Assembly: GCF_021155765.1 (NCBI RefSeq)
Contig: NC_060107.1
Coordinates: 14,618,501 to 14,682,500 of the forward strand
Reading direction: 5' to 3'
Length of the DNA: 64,000 bases
From: Diprion similis
Lineage: Eukaryota; Arthropoda; Insecta; Hymenoptera; Diprionidae
A program made the translations under genes and the position numbers. Positions 12,139-24,628 of the stretch are shown here, piece after piece. Below the pieces are notes generated by a model. The model saw nothing but the letters and a program-made list of their open reading frames with translations. It ran no database searches and was not told the origin of the DNA. Each line of letters starts with the position of its first letter. Positions within the stretch are counted from its first letter, which is position 1.

Positions 12139-15100
12139 TCACCTTATAGAGCAGACAACAGCAGAGCACCCAGAAATCTCATTATCTCTTCCTTCCGAGC
12201 TTATTTCGACCAACAATTTCTCTATGGACTTGTTCTCGCACTCAGTACGGGCGATCAAAGCATTGTTAGACTTCGATTGGTTGATTTCATCACCGCTGTC
12301 TTCGTTGTTATTGCCAGTATCAATCTCCCCGGATACCGCCATCTTGTTCTTGATCAAATCGGCGCTGGAATCCTCCGATTCGACGCCACCAAAAGACCAT
12401 TCCGAGTCGATCACGGACTCGGTGCTCTCTTGAAACGGTGGCTTTGTGCCGCGTTCCGGAATGCTGTCGGCTGACACAGATAAGTTGGTCTCCTCGATAC
12501 CCGAATCATGACTGTTCCTGTGGACGCCCTTAGATTTCTCGATGAACAAACTCGTCGGCGATTGTACAGCCTGAGAAGAATTTGACGACTTAAGCTGATT
12601 CTTGTTCACGTTGCAAGAATTGGACTGCCGTGTTTCCGCCGAGTCGTTTGACCGGTTCGCCGTGGAGAAAACTTGGTCTTCAAGCATTGCAGCATCCGTG
12701 GAAATGTCCGTCATGTTGAATATCAGCTCGTCGCCGTCCGATCTGTCGAACTCTATGGAACCGTCGGCGCTCTCTTCGGTCGAACTAACTTGGTGCTTGA
12801 CAGCGTCATTTTCCGCGGACCGGGAAGCCGGAATCTGTTTCAGACGATTGACCGCGTTCAGTGACTCTCCATTCAGCATTATGTCGTTGAGATTTTTCAT
12901 CGCGTCGTCGTATGAGATATTGTTTACTTTGTCTTTGAATAAGGTCTCTATAGCCGGGGTGGACGAAGGAAGATTATCAACTTCATCGTGGTGCACAATT
13001 GTACTTTCAGGACGCAGGACTTCATCCCTACGGCAAGCATTCGCATTTCTCGTCTCGCCCGAACCGTTTGCACATGCATTATGTAAAGTAGGCATATTTT
13101 TTGGAGGTTGTTCGCTACCCGTATTCGTATCCTGAACATTGTACATCGCGTTGAAAATTTGATTTTCTAACAAATTAATGTTCACATGATGATCGTCTTT
13201 CGGTTCTTCAATTTTGCTACTCTTACTATAACTACTATCGTTATTTTTACATATATTCAGCGCAACTTCCTCATCATCAGCGTCGCTGCAGAGTGTCGGA
13301 GAAATGGTTTCTGTGGGTGGGTGGTCAGAGGGTGGCGATGTTTGGATTTGCGCTTGTAAGTTACCACCATCGTCATCATCATGGTCGAGGACATCCGACG
13401 TGCCTAAATTAACTACACTAACTACATTCTGTTTATCACATATTATATTATTATGAGGTGAAGAAGAAGAAGAATTTCTATCACTAGTCAGGTTAATACT
13501 GTCTGTCGTGCTGCTATCACATATTATTTTTTCTAAGACCTCGGCGCTATCTACCGGCTCTACCTTAACGCCTCCTGGCTCTACTTCGATTCCGCTTATG
13601 TCTAGGACTGAATACTCAGGTATATCTTTTAGCTTAGGTACACAAATAGTCAGTTTGTTGTCCAGCATAATATTCACTGGTACACTATTTACAATATTAA
13701 TCCCATTAGTGTCTAAAATTGTTGTTGTTGTTGTTATTGTTGTCATTGTATTTGGCTCAACAGCAAGATCTTTCATTAATCCTAAATCGTCACTTCTATT
13801 TATATTGTTATTTACTTTTGATTGCACAATTTCAGGTAACGGCTTTTCACTTATCCTATGCAATGTCTCGACGTCTTCGCACCTGCACTTGGGCATTGGC
13901 ATTATTGTATTACTAAACGAATTATCTTGAAAATCAATCGTAGGTACTTGTTGCACCAACCGTTCAGGATTGTCGACACTTCTGCCTAAAGTCGAAATAG
14001 CATTTTTGCTCCCGTCTTTTTCGCGCTTTTCCACGGAATTCGACGGCGCGAAAACGCTCGTCAACGCCTGGAGACTGGAAAGTTGAGGGACGCTACATGA
14101 CTTCACCGGGTCCGATTTTGCCGCGGGCTGCTGGGCGTCGGAAACCGATCTCTGCAAAGGCGGCTGCGGCGAGCATTCTCTACTGCCTCTTCCGTCCCGC
14201 AAATACTGGTGGAATTTATCGCCGAGCGCCATCACGGTGTTCACCTTGTTCTGTAACGGATTCTTGGTCTCAAGTTTGTCCGCAACGTTCGTCGAACTTG
14301 AGAACAAACTTCCCGGGTGTTGGAACAATCCCAACAATTTTTCCAGACTGGACGGCGGCTTTTGGACGCACGAACTTTTTGTAGAACGTGAAAAGGTAAC
14401 GTTATTGTCATTTTTTGACGAAACGGACTTGTCCTCATCGAGTTCGTTATGATCATCGTTATCCACTACCGCACTTTTGACCTCAGCCAAAACACACGCG
14501 TCACTTTCGTTTTTGCATCTCGGCGTCGTGGAAATGTTCGAAAGATTTGAATCGGTGCGGTCTCGACTTTCCTTTTCGTGAATGATATCCTTAACGACGC
14601 ACCGCATCTCCCCAGTTTTTTTAATTTTAACGGTTATCTCGCTGAGATTGTCAGGATTTGAATCATCAGACGTGGGACTGACACTGGGACCGACATGCAG
14701 ATCAGGTTTGTTCTTAGTATCAATCGGGTTACTCGTATTAGTTTCTGGGTCTGGTTTAAACACGTCATCGTCGCTGTCGTGGGCATTGACTCGGACGTCG
14801 GTTTCGACTCTGAACTGAAAGCCGACCGTGACGTTGGTGTTAGTCGAGGTGATCACGGACTTGGGCGCAGCGGGCTTGGAGTTTCCCATTTCAACAACCG
14901 TCACGCGGAAACGTGAGGCGCCAGGCGTCGCGGGGGGGAAGAAACAGGTCGGCGAGGAGCTCCGGGACGATGGCGGATTCACGGGGGAAGAGGACGCCGA
15001 GGAGTTCGTGGAGCTCAGCGAACTCTCAGATACCCTTGAGACCACGAAACGACCCCGGGACGGACTGGGAATGGGACTCGCTACCGGAGAGGGAATCGGA

Positions 15101-18100
15101 CTTGGTGCGGGTGAGCGGAGGCGACCGCCGCTGGTTCGTTTTGGCTCTAGCAAGGTTCGACCAGGTCCGGATACGTCGGAGAATATCGGGGGAGGTGATC
15201 GCGGCAGGGTCTGACATGTCAGCGAGATCTTACGAGAGCTCATGCTAGACAGCCGGCCACGGTGTTCGGGACTTTCCGACTCCTCGACACTGCCCTCCGT
15301 CAAGCGAGGCTCTTCGTTGTGCGTGCAGTAGTCACGAATCTCAGTCACCAGGGCAAGATATTCTTCCACCGTTCCGTCCTGGGGACAAGACATTTGTTTT
15401 ATCCACAAATTTCAGACAGAAACGCTATTCTGGACGTTGTTGGTAAAAATGTGGAGATAGAAGGAGAGTGGAAGGGTTGCAATATCAAATTTCCAAAGAC
15501 GCGAAGATACATTTCATGGAGATTCAAAATGTAGACAGTGAGAAATGTATAAAAAAGTCGGAATGCAAAAGAATCTAACTGCAAGAAGCTAAAACATTTA
15601 TAGAATCATCGGGATTATCGTTGGAATTCAAACTTTGTCGCACTTTGATTTTTCTATATTTCGAATGACTACATTTTAAAATTATGCAAAACAGTTTTGC
15701 CATTTTGAAATTTCGATATTGTGACCATTATAATCTCCCATTCAACAATCTTATTAATTAAGGTAGTTTGGATACGAGATGGAAAAGAGCAGAAAAAAAT
15801 TTACACACATACAAATTCAAAAGCTCAAGAAGCTTACTTTACAGACGCTAATTGAAACAGTGTCTTCAAGTACGGGCGAAGCTTTGCAAAACGACAATAA
15901 AGTGTAAAAGAGAAAGACTAGTTCATAGTTTCACATATAAACTTACCAATTTCTTCCGCGGCTCATCGTCCAAGTCAATCTGAGTGACACTTTTATTTTT
16001 CTTCAAAGCAAACGCAAGCGCCATAAGTCCAGCGATTTGCAAGTGATTATCTCGTAAATCGATTCTCTGTAATACAAGTTTCATTGGACAATAAAAAAAT
16101 TGACCATACAATTCAAATAATATGATTTTTGGTTTTTGACATTTCTTGTTAAAGCATAATATTCGGAGAATATTCCGTAAAAATTTCAGTTAACAATGCA
16201 TCGATTTAGTTAAAATTTTGCAAGTGTATGGAAGATTGAAACAATCCGTTTTTGAACGAAAGATTTATTTCGATGCACACATTTTTTTTGATTGACTAAA
16301 ACCAGTTTTTATTTAATCGAAAATCGAAACTCTAACTCGGAGCATCCGACATTTTGTCCCAAATCAATATTTTGAAAAACTAATCGTTCAAGGTTTAGAT
16401 AATTCAATGCGAGAAATAAAATCTTGTTTGTCAATTTTTCAAACCGTGGACACCGCAAAACATCTGTTTTCAGAGGATTTCCGAGAGAATGACCATATCA
16501 TGTTCATTAAATATAAGTGTTTACACACATTAATATGTTTGGAGAAATATCTGATAGTCTAAGAAAAGGTTCCCAATAATCACGTTTTTCTGGTCATCTA
16601 TCTGAGCATGGCGCCTTAACGGATGATAAAATTGACTTTTTTCACACAAGTAGAAGAATATTTCTAGGCACTGATAGCCAACGTATTCCTGGCTTTCCAA
16701 AGCAATTAACGAACCTGTATGACGTGATTCACTGAGATAATTTCCGACAAGGTCACACCAGCCTCGCAGGTAAGATGAGTGGACTGCATGCCCAGTCTCA
16801 GAAGAGTGCGATTCTGTTGTAACGACTCCTTGATTATATGCAGGGATTCGTTGGTGAGGATATTTTGTCCGATGTTCAACATTTCCAATGTTTTGCACCG
16901 CGTCTGAGTGAAGAAAATGGCACTTTTAGATCCCTGACATGTCACAGAAAGAAGAGTGAAGACTGGTCGGTTGAAAATGGTAGTGTACTCACGATTGCTC
17001 GATTAATATGCTGCGAACCGTTTCTGGTTATGTGATTATTCCAGAGTACCAAAATGCCCAATCCTTTCCCATCCTTGTCGTCGAGCCGCTGTTCGACTAG
17101 ACCATCAGAAATGTGGCCCAAACCGCCATCTTGGATGTTGTTATTGCTGGTGGAACAGTAAAGATTACGAAATTACGGAAGCGTCATGAAAATTTTGTGC
17201 AAATTCTAAGCTGCGTGAATTATCGTTGAAGTTATCCGGCGAATCGAATGTAAGGAAATGTAAAGTATGGCTAAAGTAAAGTTTATGATAATGGATTTCG
17301 TATTTAAAAAGAATGCACACCTCACGTCCAACAGTTGTAAGTGATTATTGGTCCTCAGGAGTGATCCTAGCTGCATCGCGTCTTGCGGATCAAGATTATT
17401 GTCAGCCAAGTACAATTCCTTCAATCCAGTATTCAGCTTCAGCGCTGCAACTGCCAAAACAAAAATATAAATGTATTACGACAGCATCTTCTCGGCGGTG
17501 AAATAAGCTCATTACTTCATTGTTCGATTCGTAATGCTTGATATTCTCTGTAGGAATATTGATATCGACAAATTGTTTCTGAAACAAAATACAAATGTGG
17601 CAATAAAATGTTAAATAAATACCTAAAATGACTATCGGTCTGCCCGAAAGTGCACAATTTTCCAACTTGAGAACTTGCAGGTGCGACGCAATCCTTAAAG
17701 CTCTGCTTAGTATGGGCATGTAGTGTTCGTGCAGAACAACATTTTTAGCTTCAAGCTGTTCAAGACATTGGGTCTAAACACGAAAAGAGTAAAATGATGT
17801 CAGTTTTGCCGGAGGAGGCATTTGGCAGTTAGTTTCGAAATGTTCTTCGATTATATTCGTTGTAAGTACTACTTATGATTTACTAAACAACATACTTTTT
17901 TTATCATATGCGAACAAGCTTGCCAGCCACGCGTACTTATATACCTATTAGACGAAATGTTTAGTTGGACTGCCGATTCGTAGTATTCCATCATATCGAA
18001 CAATGCTACGGCGCTCTGAAACAAAAGGTAGAAATTAAATCTGAGAAATAGCAAAAAGCAAAAACTGTTGTTTGTCGCTGTTCAATTTAACTTTACCTCG

Positions 18101-21100
18101 TCCTCCAACGATGTCGCCTCCAAATTAATATTCTTGAACTGGACTCTTTTCAAAATCTCCTCCAACGATTCGCATTGGTTTTGCTCAAGTTTTTGTCCAT
18201 GTAAACTCAATGTTTCGCAACGATCGTTTGTGATTTCCAGCTTCTGTTCGCAAAAATGATAATAATTATTACATAAATTTGTTCTGGATAATAGATTCTA
18301 CTAAAACTTCTAGAAGTGCTTCTTTGCCTCAAAATATGGAGCTTCTGATACGTAGTTTCATCTAATGGACTTTCTTATGGAAAAATCGTAGTTATGTCAC
18401 TATTGCTGTGGAATAATGACTTGATTCTATGAGATCCTGTGATCGAAACTCCATCAGAAAACTATGATAAATAATATTTAAAGCAAACACCATAACAAGT
18501 TTCATTCGCTATGCCATTTCACTCGTCAAACTACTAATATAATCAATTATAACCGGAGTGAGCAAAGGCTTATTAGATGAAACTACGTATTTTCAGCCTC
18601 GGAAACGACCCTGAAAGTTTGTGCATAATCGAAAATCCAGAGATCTGATGCTTTCTCCTTGTGAGCCGAATTTTATTTCGAGGTTTAGTAAGACTTGCTT
18701 AGTGTGATACAAAGTATGTTAGACATAACGTATAATTATTGAATATATGGTTTCTGTTGAGTATAGTTTTACCTCTAGCTGCGCTAAAACACTTTCCAGC
18801 GGATTCGTATTATGCCGTAAACATGACTTCCTATATGTTGATATCAAGTCCTCGCGGTTCACATTTTCAGCTGTAAACAATTATTATGCATGTCTCATTC
18901 AAATATACAAACGTCGTATTTTGTTATGTTCTTCGTACTTTTTCTTACTTTCAGTTTTTCTAATTTGGGCAGTTTTTTCCCTAAACAATAGAATATTGGA
19001 AAAATTCAATGACATTGATAGCAAATTACAATTTACATATATTATTTTACATCTATACATAATGATTCGTATACCGAGAGGATCTCTCAAAGCAGGTTTT
19101 TCGTACCCAAATATTTATTAAAAAAAATCATTTTTTCCCTCCAAAAGTGAGAGAATGAGATTGACAGAATAGTAAGTGCAAAATGCCGGATTCAAGAAAC
19201 CCTCTACTTCTATGGAATTGATGTCATAAAACTTAATTAATGATGGAATAAGTCAAAGGATTAGTGGGATGATTATTAAAACACAATATGAATCTGTAAT
19301 TAAAAATTATGTATTTTAATCCATTCATCGTACACTGTACACTTTTATTATGTTTATTTTGCGTTCTCTTGTCTTTGGCCATTTGCATTTTTATTTTTTC
19401 TACGTATATAATTACACGAATTTGATCTGTCGGCCAATTAATCAATGTGCTTACGGTCTTTTATTCATACGTCCTTCGACTAGGATTATTGTCATTATTA
19501 TTATTATTGTTGCTGTCGTTGTTGTTGTTGTTGTTGTTATTATATTGAGCCAGCGTTGAAGGTAATTCACTTACTATAGTTGATATCACATTAAAATGAA
19601 GTTGATGAGGTAAAAGATTGTTTTTAAATTATGAGCTACAAGATTAGTATAGTAGGATGTAAAATATATTGAACGTGTTAACTCAATTCAACTCAAGTTC
19701 ATAAAAATAATTCGACTTTATTTGCGGAGCATTACATATACGAATATTTCAATTTAGAGATGAATGCAAGCCGGTCTTGATTAGCTCAATCATATTGCAC
19801 AAATACTGTTGGAGATGAATCAACGTGATACGCCGGTTCTTGTACAACTGCTTTAGAACTTTTATATCTTCTTGAGCTTGCCGATTGCGTACATAGATGA
19901 TTTACAATTATTTGTATCTATATATTGTATCGGAACAACCAGAAGCGTTATCTGCAGAAAGTTTCAAATCAGACTCTTAAGATCCTAAAAATATGCGGTA
20001 CATTTTCCTTCAATTTCAAAGTTTCAAATGTACAAATATTATCAAAGTTTGAGTCTTGGTGCAGTAGTTACATTACAAAGAAGCAGAAAATAAAGGAAGA
20101 AAATGAATGATTAAATTAATCAATAACAACGCTGTTTGTTTGTTGTTATTCTCCGATACTCGAATAGTCTGTGCATTCATTTAGTACTATATCAGTCAAA
20201 TTACCGATCGTAGATAACAAAGGTCGAACATGTTTACCAAACTCTGCAGGGAACAGCTGTGCTAATATAAAGGAAAGCTTCTCAGTTTTTGTTGATTCAA
20301 TAAAATTACTCGCGCTGTCCTTCTCTCAGCAACGCGTTTAATAACTCTTCATATCCTCAACCATCTTTCCAAGAGTGTCTTGTGTAACAATTTCCCATTG
20401 GATAAGATAGCCGGCCATCGATTGCATTATACTTTTGTCGGCGCATTTGTTACATCATGAAAATCATGCAATATACATTGTAAATCGATGTAATAGAATT
20501 CCAAGATATGTGACGTCTATATTTGGAAATTAAAAATTCTTTCACACTTGAACCATAGTGCGGATACGAATTTATATTATAAATATAAATCGTTCAATTT
20601 TTCAACGCAAACCCATGCCAAAGACACTTAATTTCTTCTTCTTCTTCTCTCCTTTTTTTTTCAACTAGAATTGACGAGATACCATGAAAATAGTTGAAGA
20701 AGTGTCTTCTTCGACTCAAATAAAATCTTTCTTTACATGATTATATCTATTTACAACTATACACGTTCGAAAAATCACAGCTCAATCCTACAAATATCGC
20801 ATGAAATTAGGACATAATGAACAGTTCTAAACGAACTGAATTTAAAAACTATTAAATGATTTGTAAACCTGTGATTAACTCTGAAATGTATAAACATAAA
20901 CTTTCAGCTTTAAGTGTGTAGGACATTCCAATGTCCGGGCAAAAAGTGCCCGCTTTAGGTGCTTCTTATGTATGTATTTGAAATGTATTAAAGGAAAATT
21001 GGTTAATAATAATAATAATAATAATAATAACAACAACAATAATTTGAAACTATTTCCTGTGATAGTTAAATGGATAAATAAATACGTATGCGTGTGTGTG

Positions 21101-24100
21101 TGTAACATGTGTACACATATATATGTATATACATTGTGTATACATTCGAAAATAAATGTATTTGTATTAATTCAAGCTTACGAATGTAACTCTTTTCACA
21201 ATGAGTATACGATTAGAATAGTTTTATTAATTATTCAATTTCTGAACAACAAGTCGAATATGATAAAATATTAAAATAAGACTATCGAATTGCTATGAAG
21301 TTGGATTTTGTAACTTTGGACCGCGCTGTTGTCAACATACATTCTGATTATCATTATCAGTGAGAACGAGCAGTGACCTTTTTTGTGAGATGAACATATA
21401 TATATACATACAACTGCAAGAATCTCGGTGTAACTGAATGTGAGTTTTTCGAATTCTGGTTAAAACAAATTCCAATTGTTAAAGGAAACTAAGTTTTTCA
21501 AAATTCTTACGATCGACACTCGAAAATTTATTATAGTAACGAAATCTTCCAAACTTTACACATGTGTTTCTTGATCAAGATGTACAAACAGTCTTCTTAC
21601 AGTGTGTCGAAAATAATCGGTGCCGTCACTTTCACACCCACGTATTACTAATATTGTTCCTCTCAACGAATCCGATGAAATCAGCAACTTATGAATAATT
21701 CGTACCTTAATCATTACTTGCTTCTGCTTCTTCGTAATATCGGACGTTCAACTGCATATTTGAAATATCGATATTCACTTCGCAAAATATCACAATTTAG
21801 ATTAAATTATATAAAAGATTCTAGTCAATTAGTTTAAACTATAAATTATAAATACATTGCAAAGAGATTGAAATAACTATCTTTAGTTATAGCTTCAATT
21901 GACAAATGTTTCTGGTCAGATTAGGAACAACCTAACTCCTCTGATAGCTTATTGATAACAATAATGAGTTGTTTTTTTTTTTTTGTTTTTCATTTTTATG
22001 GAGAACTGTTTGCATTGTTTACAAAATATCCAGACTGGCTTTTAATAAACAGGTAAAAAACAAACTCGTATAAGCGCATAAAACGAAAAATCACTTTTGG
22101 CAAGATCACAACGAGACTATAAATAAACTTTACAGTGAGTCACACGTTTACTGTACAAGCAACTTACACAAACACGTTATTTTTACCCAATTTTGTGAGC
22201 TTTTTATACCAATCGTCACCTTTAATTGTGCGGTCTTTCGCTCTTCTTTTTTCAATTTTGGATTTGAATTGTTTTAGCAAAAAGCTGCAAATCCGCAAAT
22301 TGAATACAATCATTTTTCTTCAGAATCGGATGCAAGTTTTATTTATATCAAGTGAAAAGAAATTGTACAAAATACTCGACAACTTGATTCAAGTTGTGCC
22401 ATAGCAATTTTTTCAATATTTTCCCTAATGTTAATCTCACAAATATTACACGAATTGATTTACTAAGTTGAAGTTTAAATCATCAAACTAGTTTCTTCGA
22501 ATAAAATAAACAATAACAATTTTCACAACTACAAGATTTATACCTACGGATTGTGGCTACAAGAAGAATAATTTGCCTGATCCAAATTCTTGTTGATAGT
22601 TTATTGAATTCTGACAGTCATAGGATTGTACAATAAAGACTTTTTGAAAAAAATCCTGTTACATCACCTTCAAGTAGGTATATTTTTTTACATAAATTAA
22701 ATTCTTAATATTTTTAACAATTCTGGTGCTGGCCGAAATACCGATTTTAAAAATTTTGTCCGTTACGTTAACGTTATAAACTTCAACGTCGTCAAAATTC
22801 GTTTACGCCTTGGGAACTAAATTTTCTTAAAAACATGATGTCAGTGACAAGTTTAATGTTCGACAAGGCTTGGTGGGAGTGAAATTATTTATAAGAGCAT
22901 AAAATAATTGCAATATGAATTAGTGTACAAAATAAGTTCTTAATTTATTTCTGCAAACTTGACAACTACTTTAAACGTGTAACTTGGTCGTAGGTCTGAA
23001 CATGCATACAAAACATTGTTCGATAAAATCATCACAAGTTAGAACATGTCTCAATTCATCACACATTGTGGAGCATTATGCGAATAGGTAAATGTCCAAA
23101 GGCCTTGTCTAATAAATAATGGTTGCAACATGCACTGACCACCACCGACGCAGTGTCAACTTATAATTAGTATACAATTTTGATTGTGAAATCACAGACA
23201 TTCCTCGAGCAAGTACGAGCTATAAAAAAGCTTGTCGGCTGGCTGACAGGGTGTAAGTGAAATGCATTTTTCATTAATGCTTGACGATTTTATACGCAAA
23301 AAAATAGTCATAATGTTCAAAACAGATTCGAATTAGAACACATCAGAACAGCGGTAAATAGGCATAATTCAAACTTTTTCAAAAGTGGTCTCGTCTCTCG
23401 AAATCTTATCGAAGATACGTGGGTACACTCATTTCACACTAAATTTATCAAGGACTTAAAAAGACATAAATTAAAACTTACAAGACTCTGAGTTACATTA
23501 ACTGTATTATTGAAATTATTTCAAAGGTGAATCTAACACACTTTCGTCCATCTGGCGTCACAGATGAGGCGAGTTCAAACGGAGGATGAGAAAAATCTTT
23601 ATATGTCGTACGCAGAGCCATTCTGGCCACCTTGCAATGTCACAATCGAAATCAAATGTCACACCGCATAAATAGGCTGCAGCCTTGCCAAATGGGTTTC
23701 TAATGTAACACAGCTAATCGTTTGACTATGGTAATCTTTCAGCAGCCAGAAACGCTATTGAAAAAATATCCCCCTCCTGTCAGTTTGAACAAAACCAATT
23801 TTTCTGCTATGCTATACACATAATAACGACAAGCAATGCTTCTTACGACAAAATGATCGATCGATGATGCAAAAATAACAATTACAACTAGTGAGTAAGT
23901 TATACGCGCTTTCAAAGTGCAAAGACTTTCTATTACTAAGATTGATTTGGAAGTAATCTATTCATCCTTGTGGCGTTAAGCTTAGTTACTTTGAGAAGCG
24001 TGTCTTGAAACAATAGCTTACTAAAAAAACTTTTATGTTACAAGGAATGTCCCTGCTTTGAAAAGTTCAAACACATTCGATAGACCACGATTAGATATTG

Positions 24101-24628
24101 GAGAACGTCGCAGAACAGTATTCAAAAACGGGATACAAAGTCATGAGTTTATGGCGTTTATGGCATTTCTGACTTCCATTCTGCAATATCCTATCCAAAT
24201 CATTCATGCCCTATCGAACTTTCCTTTCAACTGGGAGTCGAACGAAGGAGGTTTGTTGTTAACTTTTCACCGGTGAAACGGTTCGGAATGACAATATCGG
24301 GGGCGACCTGGACGAAGGTGTGAAGTAACGATTGTCGCTTACCGTACTCCCAGGGATTGGCTGGCTCCAGGTATCCTGTAACGAGGTGCGTATCGTTGGA
24401 GGGAAAGCTCACCCTTCTCGGTGGCCATTTCCGGCGACCAGATAAACCACCACCGAATCTCCGCCCTTCGGCAGAAGTCCCAAATCTGGTCTTCCGATTC
24501 GGTTGAGCGTCGGTCGACGATGCGGAGGAATCGGGTGGATGCAGCGGGGTTTGACCAGAATTGGCCAAGGTCGGCGACGGCGGGGATTCGCAAATTTGCG
24601 CGGTCGAATTGCTGCCTCCCTGATCCAT
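12139..24628 (-). CDS. PPP1R37: Protein phosphatase 1 regulatory subunit 37 homologue (LRR protein)
   Basis: Coding exons in order: 24343-24628, 18773-18870, 18097-18243, 17896-18015, 17623-17773, 17321-17450, 16993-17146, 16715-16903, 15947-16066 and 12139-15378. Phases match throughout. The ATG at 24628 starts MDQGGSNSTAQICESP. The N-terminal part carries RRVSFPSND, the RVxF-type PP1 docking site known in PPP1R37, then LEPANPWEY. Ten or so ribonuclease-inhibitor-like leucine-rich repeats follow, for example LKLENCALSGRP, ELYLADNNL, LVLWNNHIT and RIDLRDNHL, ending in IDLDDEPRKK as in vertebrate homologues. The last exon alone encodes about 1080 low-complexity Ser/Asp/Asn-rich residues, making the protein about 1544 aa, far longer than the vertebrate form (around 700). 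Read through, the frame stops at 12139-12141; a strong donor (AAG|GTGAGT) overlaps that stop, so a further exon is possible. The first intron is about 5.5 kb. Confidence 0.95.
13718..13748 (-). repeat. In-frame trinucleotide repeat encoding a threonine run
   Basis: Repeated GTT/ATT triplets on the plus strand give ACA/ACT-type codons on the coding strand, encoding a Thr-rich tract (TMTTITTTTTIL) in the PPP1R37 tail. It lies within the disordered region, so its length is probably free to vary. Confidence 0.8.
19488..19548. repeat. (ATT)n/(GTT)n compound microsatellite in PPP1R37 intron 1
   Basis: ATT triplets pass into GTT/GTC triplets. This lies in the 5.5 kb first intron (18871-24342), in which I see no other gene. 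A second run, (AAT/AAC)n, is at about 21005-21042 in the same intron. Confidence 0.9.

Noticed and set aside
12602..13135. 177-codon plus-strand open frame, with further plus-strand frames at 13508-13930 and 14828-15214
   Set aside because: These are antisense shadows of the large PPP1R37 exon, whose Ser/Asp-rich codons leave few stops on the other strand.
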